This document shows positions 32,500-41,200 of a stretch of 64,000 nt of DNA, in pieces. Position numbers and translations under genes: made by a program. Origin of the DNA: a virus; the IMG/VR virus record IMGVR_UViG_3300038436_000248, positions 1 to 64,000 of that record; one strand, 5' to 3'. Each line of letters opens with the position of its first letter. Within the stretch, counting starts at the first letter, position 1. The notes under the pieces were generated by a model. That model saw only the letters and a list, made by a program, of their open reading frames with translations, did not search any database and had not been told where the DNA came from.

Positions 32500-33220
32500 T
32501 CCAGACCTCACCTTTCTGCCCCGCCGGGGCGCTGTGTTTTGTTCGATGACCTAATAATAGCGATACCACACGGTATTAGGTTAGTAGATATTTGCATAGC
32601 CTAAAAATAGGTGGTGGGATGCCAGGTGCCAAAAAAGGGCAAAAACAGGGACGCCGTCCCCCAAAAGTGGCAAAAAATGGTGCCAAAGTGGGGGAGTGTT
32701 GGGGAAAAGTGCGCAGGAGCGCCCAAAGTGAATCCCCTCAGAAATCGGTGTTTTTGTTTTCAAATTTTTAAATTTTTCACGTGAAAATTTTCCGCCCCCC
32801 AAATTTCCCCCTCTCGCAACCCCCTCCCTTCGAGCGTCAAGAATTTCCTCCATCCCACAGTTCCATTCTCATATGTTCCAAAGTTCCCCCCACGTCTCAG
32901 TGCCCTTCTCTATGCAGCATGGAATCTCTCACGCCCCCTTGATTTTTATCCCCCGCCGTTTTTGCTTTTCCCCCCGCCGTGCACATGAACTTATTGCCCC
33001 CCGCCGCTGTTCCACTTATATCAATGTCTGCATATCAGAAGGAATGCAAGCGACTACCTCTATTGTTGTGAATCAGGTACAATGGTTAGTGGGATGGCCT
33101 TTGGACTACAAGCTTTGGATGGGTGGGAATATAATATCCTTGTATCAGGATGCTGAATAATCAGTAGTTGGTTGACTGTGATTGGTATTTCTTTGGGAAA
33201 TGTAAAGGAAGCGTCAAGCC
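32500..33220. other. Strand-switch intergenic region, possible origin
   Basis: 720 bases without a credible gene, where the leftward block meets the rightward methyltransferase module. It contains an inverted repeat CCTAATA/TATTAGG (32550-32580), a weak minus-strand -10 (TATGCA, 32593-32598), repeated GGTGCCAAA (32625, 32679) and GGCAAAAA (32638, 32669), an AT-rich tract and the parS-like site at 32774. Runs of C follow. Origin function is inference. Confidence 0.35.
32774..32787. promoter_or_regulatory. parS-like palindrome 5
   Basis: Perfect TTTTCACGTGAAAA extended to AATTTTTCACGTGAAAATTT, in the AT-rich part of the strand-switch region. Confidence 0.75.
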
Positions 33221-34174
33221 ATGGCAAAAACAAAAGGAAACAGTAATTTACATTTATCCCGTGCTGGTAAGACTGATGAGTTTTACACAGAAATATCCCT
33301 CATTGAGAAAGAGCTCCGCCATTACAAACACTTTTTCAAGGGGAAGACGGTTTTTTGTAACTGTGATGATCCCCAAGAAAGTAATTTTTGGAAATATTTC
33401 GAATTGAATTTTGAACGACTTGAATTGAAAAAACTTATCTCCACCCATTACGAAACAGATATTCCGTCTTATAAACTGGAGCTCAAACAGGATGTCAACA
33501 ATGACGGCAAGGTGACTGCGCTTGATATTATACATACCCCGCTCCGGCAGAACGGGGACTTCCGAAGCCCCGAGTGCAAAGAGATTATGCAAAACGCAGA
33601 TGTGATTGTTACCAACCCCCCCTTCTCTTTGTTTAGGGAATATGTTGCCCAGCTAATAGAATATGAAAAACATTTTTTAATAATTGGCAACCAGAATGCG
33701 ATTACATACAAGGAAATTTTCCCTCTCTTCAAGGATAATAAAACATGGCTTGGTTATACGAGTGGGCATTTCTGGTTCAGAGTCCCCGATGACTATGAAG
33801 TAAAGAAAACAGACTTCAAAATTGATGAGGTGGGCAAGAAGTGGCGGCGCATGGGAAATATTTGCTGGTTTACAAATATTGATATAGAAAAACGTCACGA
33901 AAACCTCACGCTTTTTAGAAACTACACACCGGAAAAGTATCCCAAATATGATAATTATGATGCCATCAATGTTGATAAAACAGTCGATATACCATGTGAT
34001 TACTTTGGGGTCATGGGTGTGCCAATTACTTTTATTGACAAACACAATCCGGAACAGTTTGAACTTTTAGGATTGGATGACCATAGATGCCCATGGCTTG
34101 GTCATGGTCCTTCTCTCAACGGCAAGACACTGTATAGGCGAATAATAATCCGCCGCCGACAGCAGGGTAATTAG
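33221..34174 (+). CDS. EcoRI-type DNA adenine methyltransferase
   Basis: 317 residues. The N-terminus (LHLSRAGKTDEFYTEISLIE) and FKGKTVFCNCDDPQESNFWK (40-58) are the hallmarks of the EcoRI methylase family; NPPF (132-135) is motif IV. Family reaction: SAM-dependent N6-adenine methylation of GAATTC in EcoRI itself; specificity here is untested. Plus-strand and AT-richer than its neighbours, so probably acquired as a module with the next gene. AAAGGA lies 12 bases upstream of the ATG. No EcoRI endonuclease is visible. Confidence 0.9.
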   Translation: MAKTKGNSNLHLSRAGKTDEFYTEISLIEKELRHYKHFFKGKTVFCNCDDPQESNFWKYFELNFERLELKKLISTHYETDIPSYKLELKQDVNNDGKVTALDIIHTPLRQNGDFRSPECKEIMQNADVIVTNPPFSLFREYVAQLIEYEKHFLIIGNQNAITYKEIFPLFKDNKTWLGYTSGHFWFRVPDDYEVKKTDFKIDEVGKKWRRMGNICWFTNIDIEKRHENLTLFRNYTPEKYPKYDNYDAINVDKTVDIPCDYFGVMGVPITFIDKHNPEQFELLGLDDHRCPWLGHGPSLNGKTLYRRIIIRRRQQGN

Positions 34175-34182
34175 GAGTACCA

Positions 34183-35274
34183 ATGAAAATTGAATTGAAT
34201 GAGATAAAGATTGAGGAAGTTGTGGACGGATATGCGGACAGCGCAGAAAATGGCGTTGTAGGCTATGGGGGATTGCTGAACATTCGTCCGGCTTTCCAGC
34301 GTGAGTTTATCTATAAAGAAAAGCAAAGGAATGAAGTTCTAAACACCGTTCGTCACAATTTCCCTCTGAACGTTATGTATTGGGTAAAAAGTGAGGGGGG
34401 TAAATTTGAGATGCTTGATGGACAACAGAGAACGATAAGTATTTGTCAATACATCAATGGGGACTACTCAATCGACTATCAATATTTTCACAACCTCACT
34501 ACAGACGAGCAGCGGCAGATATTAGAATACAAGCTGATGATTTATATTTGCGATGGAACAGACAAGGAAAAACTGGACTGGTTCAAGATAATCAACATCG
34601 CTGGGGAGCAGCTGACAATGCAGGAATTGAGAAACGCCATTTATACAGGGGAGTGGCTGACAGATGCTAAAAAGTATTTTAGTAAAAGTGGTTGCCCCGC
34701 CTATAATATTGCCAGCCATTACCTGAAAGGATCAGCTATCCGGCAGGACTATCTTGAAACTGTAATTTACTGGATTGCAGCAAAGGAGAATAAACAAATT
34801 GAAGACTATATGGCTGAGCATCAACATGAACCTTCGGCCAATGAATTATGGCTCTACTTCAGTTCTGTTATAAATTGGGTGAAAGTCACATTCCCAAATT
34901 ACCGCAGTGAAATGAAAGGGCTTGATTGGGGTTTGTATTACAATAAATTCGGTTCTGAAAAATACGACCCGAGAGCCCTTGAAAGCAGGGTTGTTTCCCT
35001 CATGGAAGATGAAGATGTAACACGCACTGCTGGAATTTATGAATACCTTCTTGATGGTGAAGAGAAACATTTGAACATACGAGCATTTTCAAAAAAAATG
35101 AGGCGTGCGGGCTATGAGCGGCAAAAAGGGATTTGTCCCGTATGTAAAAAGCATTTTGAGTATGAGGAAATGGAAGCAGACCATATAAAACCATGGCATG
35201 AAGGAGGGACTACATCTGCGGACAATTGCCAGATGTTATGCAAAGATGATAACCGCAGAAAATCAGGGAAATGA
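34183..35274 (+). CDS. DUF262-HNH nuclease-like protein
   Basis: 363 residues. N-terminal DUF262 (ParB-like) fold with MLDGQQRTIS near residue 77-86, and a C-terminal HNH motif: CPVC, then EADHIKPWHEGG and the N of TTSADNCQM. The family includes GmrS/BREX-type nucleotide-dependent nucleases. Immediately downstream of the methyltransferase (8-base gap, AGGAG), so the pair may act as a modification-dependent nuclease or anti-host system. Confidence 0.85.
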   Translation: MKIELNEIKIEEVVDGYADSAENGVVGYGGLLNIRPAFQREFIYKEKQRNEVLNTVRHNFPLNVMYWVKSEGGKFEMLDGQQRTISICQYINGDYSIDYQYFHNLTTDEQRQILEYKLMIYICDGTDKEKLDWFKIINIAGEQLTMQELRNAIYTGEWLTDAKKYFSKSGCPAYNIASHYLKGSAIRQDYLETVIYWIAAKENKQIEDYMAEHQHEPSANELWLYFSSVINWVKVTFPNYRSEMKGLDWGLYYNKFGSEKYDPRALESRVVSLMEDEDVTRTAGIYEYLLDGEEKHLNIRAFSKKMRRAGYERQKGICPVCKKHFEYEEMEADHIKPWHEGGTTSADNCQMLCKDDNRRKSGK

Positions 35275-35297
35275 AACACGTGCAGCGTAAAAGAAAA

Positions 35298-35320
35298 GAC
35301 CAGCCTTATTGGGGCTGATC
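35298..35320 (+). terminator. Possible terminator of the methyltransferase module
   Basis: Imperfect hairpin GACCAGCC...GGCTGATC followed by CCTGTTTTGCTT, between the DUF262-HNH stop and a convergent gene. Confidence 0.4.
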
Positions 35321-35347
35321 CTGTTTTGCTTATTTACTGCTGCGTTT

Positions 35348-35749
35348 TTACCCGTCCTGGGACTGCTCCATGGGCCTGCCGCATTTCGGGCAGTAGTTGT
35401 ACCCATGTTCTTTCGGGGTGGCTATTTCAAAGATAAATGCCTCCCCACAGTTTGTTTCCCAACGATCCCCATATTCATCGTATACATATTTCCACAGACA
35501 AACGTCAGGGTTGTCCACTTTTGGATATGCCCTGGTGCTCCACTTTTTGATGGCCTCTTCCTTTGTGGGGAATAGATCTGTCATTGGCCCCTCCAGTGGA
35601 CATGGGGCTGCTGCGCCCAGCGCTTCCTTCATCGGGTTCCAGGAGCATCCAGCAGTCCAACCACCAGCTCGTTCAATTGCTTCCCCAGGGTTTCCACAAA
35701 ACGGGCATGATGGAATAGGGAGCTCTTTGGGTTCTTCAAGGGTATCCAT
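35348..35749 (-). CDS. Lar-like zinc protein, 133 aa
   Basis: CPFCGNPGEAIER near residue 15 and AIKKWSTRA near 65 are the pattern of Lar-type restriction alleviation zinc fingers; a second zinc knuckle, YCPKCGRPM, ends the chain. Possible restriction alleviation role is inference. AGGAGG ribosome site. Confidence 0.7.
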   Translation of the reverse strand: MDTLEEPKELPIPSCPFCGNPGEAIERAGGWTAGCSWNPMKEALGAAAPCPLEGPMTDLFPTKEEAIKKWSTRAYPKVDNPDVCLWKYVYDEYGDRWETNCGEAFIFEIATPKEHGYNYCPKCGRPMEQSQDG

Positions 35750-35756
35750 AAGCCTC

Positions 35757-36296
35757 CTAAAAAAGTTCTGTGAGAGAGCTGATGCCCTTCTTCATTTCAC
35801 GGCTATCCTGCGCTGATGAGACATCTAATAGCATCTGCGTGGAAATCTGCTCCATTCCAATTGAGCGGGAGAGGAGATCAAAATAATCCAGTGCCGCCTC
35901 TATGTCCTTCAAAATGATCGAAGTGGACTGCTTGACAAATGCGTGGTTGTGGGGGTTGGCGTCCTCCATGGTCACGACAATATGCTTGCCTGCCTGGAAC
36001 GCCCACGCCATTTCCATGATCGTACCAATGGATACCCGCCCCGCCCAGAGAAAGTTTGCCCACATAATGTCCGCCTGGGAAACGAACCACTTGTCCCTGG
36101 ACACAATCACGGGGTCTTCCAGAAGGGTTTTCATGCTATGCGCAGGTAAGTTTTCGTTTCTAAGGAGATCCATATCCATGAAGGGAAGGATTACCTGGTA
36201 GCCCATAGCTTCTAAGGCATCTTTTCTCCCAAGGAAGTCCTCCCGTATGGCTTCCTTGCTTTTCCCTGTGATAGGTCCTGCCAAATAGACTTTCAT
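35757..36296 (-). CDS. Nucleoside 2-deoxyribosyltransferase-like protein
   Basis: 179 residues. MKVYLAGPITG at the N-terminus, SRDKWFVSQADIMWANF in the centre and GTIMEMAWAFQAGKHIVV match the NDT/DRTGG fold: the YLAGPI strand, the D-x-ADI segment and the GTxxE helix. Likely salvages or hydrolyses deoxynucleosides. It sits with dUTPase and ribonucleotide reductase, consistent with nucleotide-pool control. Confidence 0.8.
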   Translation of the reverse strand: MKVYLAGPITGKSKEAIREDFLGRKDALEAMGYQVILPFMDMDLLRNENLPAHSMKTLLEDPVIVSRDKWFVSQADIMWANFLWAGRVSIGTIMEMAWAFQAGKHIVVTMEDANPHNHAFVKQSTSIILKDIEAALDYFDLLSRSIGMEQISTQMLLDVSSAQDSREMKKGISSLTELF

Positions 36297-36305
36297 ATGG
36301 CCTCT

Positions 36306-36458
36306 CTAGTAGTACTCTTGCTGTGTGCGTTTGGCACACGCTGTCAGAACAAGGATGGCGATGTAGACCAGGAAAATGTGAATGTCCACGTGCTTTACTG
36401 ATACCAGCATAAGCAGCGTGGACAACACTTGGATACTAAACAGGATTTTATTTCTCAT
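36306..36458 (-). CDS. Small membrane protein, 50 aa
   Basis: 50 codons from an ATG with AAAGGAG 9 bases upstream, TAG at 36306-36308. Two hydrophobic helices separated by a short charged loop (KHVDIH); ends basic. TAC after LVL resembles a lipobox, but it lies too far from the N-terminus. It fills the gap after the promoter at 36502. Confidence 0.65.
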   Translation of the reverse strand: MRNKILFSIQVLSTLLMLVSVKHVDIHIFLVYIAILVLTACAKRTQQEYY

Positions 36459-36501
36459 TTATCTATGCTCCTTTACAGACTGCTTGAAATACTGTAAAGT
36501 A

Positions 36502-36530
36502 ATTATAGCATAGATAATATATATTTACTA
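36502..36530 (-). promoter_or_regulatory. Probable promoter (perfect -10)
   Basis: Minus-strand TGCTATAAT (hexamer 36502-36507), weak -35. Points at the 50-aa membrane protein and deoxyribosyltransferase genes. Confidence 0.55.
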
Positions 36531-36953
36531 GCCCCAGATCCCCCCTGTGCTGCCTCGTGAGGAATTTGTTTCATACAGTTCCTGGTAGGGCACGTCGATC
36601 AGTTTTGGCGTGAGGACAGGAAGAAGCACCAGCTGGGCTACAGCGTCCCCTCTCTGGAAAACAATGAAGCGGGGGTACGGATTTACGACACGGATCAGTA
36701 TTTCCCCTTGGTACCCTGCATCAATAACGCCAGCGCCAATCAGGAAATCGTGACGCCCCTTGGGCTTCGCCAGAAGCATTGTTCCTTCAGGGATGTCGAA
36801 GAAGGCGCCCGTTGGGACAATGCGGCTTGAGAACGGAGGGACAATCACTTTCTTGTTTGCGTGCACATCCACCCCTGCGTCGGATAAATGTTTGCGCTCA
36901 AGACGATCCCAATACATCGTTGTTGCATAGCGCAGTTCTTTTACATCGTGCAT
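36528..36953 (-). CDS. dut: dUTP diphosphatase
   Basis: 141 residues with the five trimeric dUTPase motifs in order: DAGVDVHA, KPKGRHDFL, GVIDAGYQGEI, RGDAVAQLVL and the C-terminal RGSTGGIWG. Hydrolyses dUTP to dUMP, keeping uracil out of DNA and feeding thymidylate synthesis by the ThyX encoded at 45 kb. Motif 2 reads GRHDFL where many enzymes have PRSG. GAGGAG ribosome site. Confidence 0.95.
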   Translation of the reverse strand: MHDVKELRYATTMYWDRLERKHLSDAGVDVHANKKVIVPPFSSRIVPTGAFFDIPEGTMLLAKPKGRHDFLIGAGVIDAGYQGEILIRVVNPYPRFIVFQRGDAVAQLVLLPVLTPKLIDVPYQELYETNSSRGSTGGIWG

Positions 36954-37570
36954 GGCTCTCCTCTTTCTGAAAGTTCTTCAACTTTATCTTCACTAAAAGC
37001 ATTCCTGGTTATTCCAATCTGAACCACGGTCACAACAGATTGCATATCAATATTGACCCCGTAGGTAGAGGATAAAAATTCTGTGGCATTCCCAGGGGTA
37101 ATAATAAGCTTGTCATGCAGAAGAGACATACCTTTCAGTTCTTCCCTTGATAAATCCTTGAGTGCTACCAGGCGTGTACTCTGCACTTCCCCACTAATCC
37201 TTGATTCCGTCCGAGTGTCGTTGATGTTGAAAATCTCTACGGGATCTCCAATACGCATGCAGTACCCATATTCTTCAAATGGGCGAACAAGCGTTATTTC
37301 TGGAAAAGACTTTATCTCTTTCGGCAATTCCTCAAATACAGGCAATTGCCACGGTACAACAATAAACTGGTCAAACATCCTTGCGTCTCCCACACTAAAA
37401 TAATTTGGTTTGTAGTAAACCACTTCAACGAATGCCTCCATGTGCCCCTGGCAGCCAAGGAGTTTCCAGCCATGTGCCCGGTGGTGAATCATGGAGGTCT
37501 CTACCCAAAAGGATATGTCCTTTGTTACAAGTAGCACAGCCCTTTGTTTGGATACAGCTTTAGTTTTCAT
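36941..37570 (-). CDS. Hypothetical protein, 209 aa
   Basis: Start placed at 37570, overlapping the stop of the upstream gene; no clear ribosome site, so coupled translation is likely. Mixed alpha/beta with a central strand-rich domain (HDKLIITPG). No known family. Confidence 0.65.
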   Translation of the reverse strand: MKTKAVSKQRAVLLVTKDISFWVETSMIHHRAHGWKLLGCQGHMEAFVEVVYYKPNYFSVGDARMFDQFIVVPWQLPVFEELPKEIKSFPEITLVRPFEEYGYCMRIGDPVEIFNINDTRTESRISGEVQSTRLVALKDLSREELKGMSLLHDKLIITPGNATEFLSSTYGVNIDMQSVVTVVQIGITRNAFSEDKVEELSERGEPCTM

Positions 37571-37949
37571 GGATATTCTGCGCCAAAGCACCCCAGGCAT
37601 CCTCTGGAGTGCTTTCAGGCCAGTTGTTGGAAAGAAGCAAACACCCAATTAGGGCATAGTTTGCCAAGTCCTCCAACGTGTCGTAAAGGGATTCCCCACA
37701 AGCGGAGCCTCTGGCACCTTTCAAAAGATTATGAAGCCTCGATGTTTTGTCACCAATTCTTACAGCGACCCCTGCCAGGCCGCCTACGCCAATGTTATGT
37801 GGACCGTAGTCATGCTGTTTTTTTACGAAGGTTTCAAAAGACCTTGCGAGCAGCTGGAGGAACGCTTTCTCAAGTTCGACGCTCCCTGACAGGCCAGTTG
37901 GCTGAAAAGCGGGGTGATTGTACTCAGTATTTTGGATTTTGTCAACCAA
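37560..37949 (-). CDS. Nucleotide modification associated domain 1 protein (DUF1599-like)
   Basis: 129 residues starting with TTG (AGAGGTG upstream). KKQHDYGPHNI, VRIGDKTSRLHNLL and ESLYDTLEDLANYALIGCLL match PF07659, a MazG-like all-alpha family of phages. Probably acts on (d)NTPs or modified nucleotides; fits the nucleotide-metabolism block. Confidence 0.8.
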   Translation of the reverse strand: MVDKIQNTEYNHPAFQPTGLSGSVELEKAFLQLLARSFETFVKKQHDYGPHNIGVGGLAGVAVRIGDKTSRLHNLLKGARGSACGESLYDTLEDLANYALIGCLLLSNNWPESTPEDAWGALAQNIHEN

Positions 37950-38028
37950 GATACACCTCTATTAGTTGATTGTGTGCTCCCATTTGAGAACATTCATGTA
38001 TAATTACCCAATATAAAGGAGCCTGCAA

Positions 38029-38385
38029 ATGAAAATTATGCATTCCCCTGGTATGGGCGTTCACTACGTCAACGATAATGTACAATTTTTCGAGGATGGT
38101 TCCTGGCAAACAGGAGATTCCTCTGATAATTGCATCCTTTGGCATGTACAGGTTATTTGTGAAGCATTTGGGTTGCCTCCTTTTTGGCAATTGTGGACAG
38201 AAGTGTATCCGGATGATCCACTAAACGAGTCGGACGGGGCGTTTATACTTTCTTCCGCTGAGCCTTACACGGCATTCTGTAACCCCTATAAAGACTTGGC
38301 ACTTGTCCTAAAAGATCTTGCGGCAATTGGCAGGCAAGAGCTCGCAGTAGTCATTTGCCAGTGTGTCAAAGACAGGGTGCATTAG
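38029..38385 (+). CDS. Hypothetical protein, 119 aa
   Basis: The only rightward gene between 35.3 and 51.1 kb. AAAGGAG lies 7 bases before the ATG and TATAAT (37999-38004) is close upstream, though without a paired -35. It ends in a terminator. Alpha/beta with no known domain. Likely a moron gene. Confidence 0.75.
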   Translation: MKIMHSPGMGVHYVNDNVQFFEDGSWQTGDSSDNCILWHVQVICEAFGLPPFWQLWTEVYPDDPLNESDGAFILSSAEPYTAFCNPYKDLALVLKDLAAIGRQELAVVICQCVKDRVH

Positions 38386-38394
38386 CACCCCGTC
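38371..38394 (+). terminator. Terminator of the rightward 119-aa gene
   Basis: GACAGGGTGC-ATTA-GCACCCCGTC then TGTTATTTT, overlapping the gene's stop codon. The convergent minus-strand reductase gene ends at 38439, so it may act in both directions. Confidence 0.7.
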
Positions 38395-38438
38395 TGTTAT
38401 TTTAGCACATATGTTCTACGATTTCAATTGTGAAAAGC

Positions 38439-40328
38439 CTATGTATTACATAGGCCAGTTCCGCAGTCTTTGCACTCCTTACACCCACCATGATGAATAA
38501 GTTCTCCACCACAGTTTGGACATACCTCCCCTTCCCCTTCTCTGTATAAAACAGCCTCGTCCCTGCTGCCGTCTCTGTAAACCGTGATGCCCTTCAGCCA
38601 AAGCTCCCATGCAAGCATATAAAGATCCGCAATATCCTGGACGGAAGCGTCCTTTGGAAGGTTCACAGTTTTGCTGATGGCTGAATCTACATGGCTCTGA
38701 ATAGCTGCCTGCACCTTGATGTGGTCGCTCGGTGAAACCTCATAGGAGGTTTGCCAAACGGAATCAGGAATGCCCATGGAGCGGGACAGGAGAGCTCCTG
38801 GGTGGACATAATCCACAAAGGTATCCTCCCCATGGATGCGAGTACGCCGTTTGTATTCCAGGGCAAACACGGGCTCAATTCCGGAGGATGCACCAAGCAG
38901 ATTTGAGATCGACCCCGTTGGGGCGATGCTGAGCAGTGTAATGTTCCGGGTACCGTGCAGAATAATCTCTCTTTTCAGCTTGTCTGGAAGAGTTTTGTAG
39001 AACCCTTCTTCCACAATTTGGCTGCGAGTGTGGATGTCTGTGCCTTCCCATACACCACAGGCACCCCGCTCTTTCGCAAGGTGGATCGTTGTTTGGTAGG
39101 CGGTACGCTTGGCAGTTCCAAAAATCTCGTCCGCCAGATCTTCAGACTCTTCATATCGCTCCCCAAGGAACGCTACCATATCAGCGTACCCCATAACGCC
39201 AAGACCAATCCTGCGCAGGGCAATATCCGATTCCATCTGTGTGTTTGTTACAGCCCTGTGATCCTGGATTTCTTTCTCAATCACATTGTCAAGAAAGGTT
39301 ACTGCCATTTCTACGGTGTCCCGGAAGCCCTCAATGTCAAAATAAGCATCCTTCGTGAAGGGGTCTACTACGAAAGCTCCTAAATTGATAGAGCCCAGAT
39401 TGCAAACGCCATCCTGGTCAAGCACAACTTCTGAGCAGGCATTCGTGCCAACGACCTTCCACCGATCCCCAAAGGCGTCGGAGTTTGATAAATCCCGCTG
39501 CGTGTCAATAAACAACACTCCAGGTTCCGCTGAGCGCCAGGCGCATGCAGCCAGCTCTGTGAACAAATCAATTGCTCGCACGGTTTTTTTCACGTGAAAA
39601 CTTTTGCCCCCGCTCTCTCCATCAAACGTCAATTCCCATGGCTGATCATTTTTTACTGCATACATAAAGTCATCAGAAACCATCACGCTGATGTTTGCGT
39701 TTTCTACACGCCCAGGGAGTGTTTTGATCCGTAAAAAGTCGTAGGGTACTTTACCGGAAAACCTGCATTCCATGCATCCCCCGCCACGACATTTTGGGCA
39801 CTCAACATCACCAGCGCCTGGCCTGTAAATATCAGGATGCTTCACATCCATAGAAAACAAAAGAGCAGCTCTGCGGCCTTCCTGCCCAATAACACCCCCA
39901 ACATGATTGAATAATTCCATAAATGATAAGGCGCCAGTAGATGTCTTGGCAGCGTTCGCAACAGGGGAATCCTTTGGGCGCAGCTTGCTGATATTGACAC
40001 CGATTCCCTGCCCTCTGCTGGAGGCTTTCATAATTGTGCTCATCGTTTTTGAAATGCTTTCAATGGTGTCCCCTTCAACTGCGTGTGTTGTGCAATTCAT
40101 CAAGGACAAACCCCCAACATCATCCCTGCCAGCAAAGGCCAGTATACGCCCACCTGGGCAAAACTTTTTGCTGGAGAGGGCTTCGTAAATACGTTCCTCC
40201 ATCTTCGCATCGCCAGCACAAAACGTTGCTGCCAGGAACTTGTGCATCCCATCAATATTTTTTGAAAATCTTCCTGCATATTTGGTCTCGTAGACCTCTT
40301 CTGCAAATGGGTCGGTAAAAAATGACAT
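38439..40328 (-). CDS. nrdJ: B12-dependent (class II) ribonucleotide reductase
   Basis: 629 residues. N296-x-C298-x-E300 (NACSE) and CNLGSINL (309-316) are the catalytic loop; C79 is the first redox cysteine. Reduces ribonucleotides to deoxyribonucleotides using adenosylcobalamin, so works with or without oxygen. An unusual CPKC/CMEC zinc-like insert lies at 177-188, and the C-terminus has CPNC...CKECKDCG, the usual redox tail of the family. A parS-like site lies within the gene at 39587-39600. ACAGGAG ribosome site. Confidence 0.95.
   Translation of the reverse strand: MSFFTDPFAEEVYETKYAGRFSKNIDGMHKFLAATFCAGDAKMEERIYEALSSKKFCPGGRILAFAGRDDVGGLSLMNCTTHAVEGDTIESISKTMSTIMKASSRGQGIGVNISKLRPKDSPVANAAKTSTGALSFMELFNHVGGVIGQEGRRAALLFSMDVKHPDIYRPGAGDVECPKCRGGGCMECRFSGKVPYDFLRIKTLPGRVENANISVMVSDDFMYAVKNDQPWELTFDGESGGKSFHVKKTVRAIDLFTELAACAWRSAEPGVLFIDTQRDLSNSDAFGDRWKVVGTNACSEVVLDQDGVCNLGSINLGAFVVDPFTKDAYFDIEGFRDTVEMAVTFLDNVIEKEIQDHRAVTNTQMESDIALRRIGLGVMGYADMVAFLGERYEESEDLADEIFGTAKRTAYQTTIHLAKERGACGVWEGTDIHTRSQIVEEGFYKTLPDKLKREIILHGTRNITLLSIAPTGSISNLLGASSGIEPVFALEYKRRTRIHGEDTFVDYVHPGALLSRSMGIPDSVWQTSYEVSPSDHIKVQAAIQSHVDSAISKTVNLPKDASVQDIADLYMLAWELWLKGITVYRDGSRDEAVLYREGEGEVCPNCGGELIHHGGCKECKDCGTGLCNT
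39587..39600. promoter_or_regulatory. parS-like palindrome 6 (inside nrdJ)
   Basis: Perfect TTTTCACGTGAAAA inside the coding sequence of the reductase, where codon constraint makes chance retention unlikely. Confidence 0.7.
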
Positions 40329-40385
40329 AAGGCGTCTCCTGTATAGTTGATAAAAACCCAGCGAAAGCAGGGTTTATTTACGGAT

Positions 40386-40396
40386 ATATTAGCATA
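40386..40396 (-). promoter_or_regulatory. Possible promoter upstream of nrdJ
   Basis: Minus-strand GGCTATGCTAATAT, a degenerate family -10, with no clear -35. Confidence 0.35.
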
Positions 40397-40398
40397 GC

Positions 40399-40839
40399 CT
40401 ATAAAATCTGAAAAAGTTTTATGTGGGTTCTTGGGTTTTCTGTATCCACCTGGCCGAAAACAAAATGCGTCTTTATCCAGCGGTCATCACTGACTACCTC
40501 AGACTTTTGAAGCAAGTCTTTGAGGAGCTCAATGGATACATCGGATCGGTTGGATTGGTAAAAGATATTCGCCCACAGCATAAGAGGAAGTTTTTTGCTT
40601 CCAAATTTCTGCTTGAACTCCACCGGAGTGAGTGAAATGAATGCCTGGGCATATGCCAGTGCATCTTCGCTTTTGATTACCAGGGGCTTCCCTGTTTTCT
40701 TGTTGGTTACAATCTGCCTTCCATTGTCTTTCCTGCGAAGGTTCCCAGGGACAACAAAATCCACAATAAGCTTGTAGCGATCTGCAAAAACTTCCATTGG
40801 GTCAAATGGTGGATCAAATATCTGAACCTCTCCTGCCAT
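40399..40839 (-). CDS. RusA-like Holliday junction resolvase
   Basis: 146 residues. The N-terminal half is strand-rich (VDFVVPGNLRRKDNG); SNRSDVSIELLKDLLQKSEVVSDDRWI resembles the RusA core in which two acids precede a helix and a third pair (DD) follows. Family role: dimeric endonuclease resolving four-way junctions in phage recombination and packaging. The match is weaker than for canonical RusA. AAGGAG ribosome site. Confidence 0.65.
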   Translation of the reverse strand: MAGEVQIFDPPFDPMEVFADRYKLIVDFVVPGNLRRKDNGRQIVTNKKTGKPLVIKSEDALAYAQAFISLTPVEFKQKFGSKKLPLMLWANIFYQSNRSDVSIELLKDLLQKSEVVSDDRWIKTHFVFGQVDTENPRTHIKLFQIL

Positions 40840-41200
40840 GTAATTGCTCCTTGATAGGTTTATCGTTCATTGCTTTGCGCAAATCTTCTACCCAGGAAAG
40901 ATTTGCACTTCCCCCAGGGAATTGAATAGGCAGCGGGTGGTGGCCTGGCAGGCTGCAAACACACATAAGGTTTTCGTGATGTTCCCGCCAGTCCCCCGCT
41001 GCCCTTCCTCTTGAGTATACGTGGTGTACCTGGGATGCCTGTCGAAGTTTGTTGTGCAGGAAGAAGCACACTACACAATAGCCTGCGTCACGCTGCTTTG
41101 CAAGCACATATTGGGCGTCCCTGTAATCTCTAAGATCCCTCTTCTTCGTCTCTTTCGCCCTGATGCGATCTTCTTTCGTTGGCTTGGGCGCACAAATCAT
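40814..41200 (-). CDS. HNH endonuclease
   Basis: 128 residues. C-V-V-C zinc pair, VHHVYSRGRAAGDWREHHENLMCVC: the HH, N and H of the HNH fold with a second zinc pair. Overlaps the RNase H stop (ATGA) upstream and the resolvase downstream. Could be a homing-type or packaging-associated nuclease; no intron is visible. Confidence 0.85.
   Translation of the reverse strand: MICAPKPTKEDRIRAKETKKRDLRDYRDAQYVLAKQRDAGYCVVCFFLHNKLRQASQVHHVYSRGRAAGDWREHHENLMCVCSLPGHHPLPIQFPGGSANLSWVEDLRKAMNDKPIKEQLHGRRGSDI

Noticed and set aside
32581-32853. 90-aa minus-strand frame in the strand-switch region
   Set aside because: It crosses the repeats and the palindrome; no ribosome site, no family resemblance.
37942-38190. 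82-aa minus-strand frame opposite the rightward 119-aa gene
   Set aside because: The rightward gene has a strong ribosome site and terminator; this one has neither.
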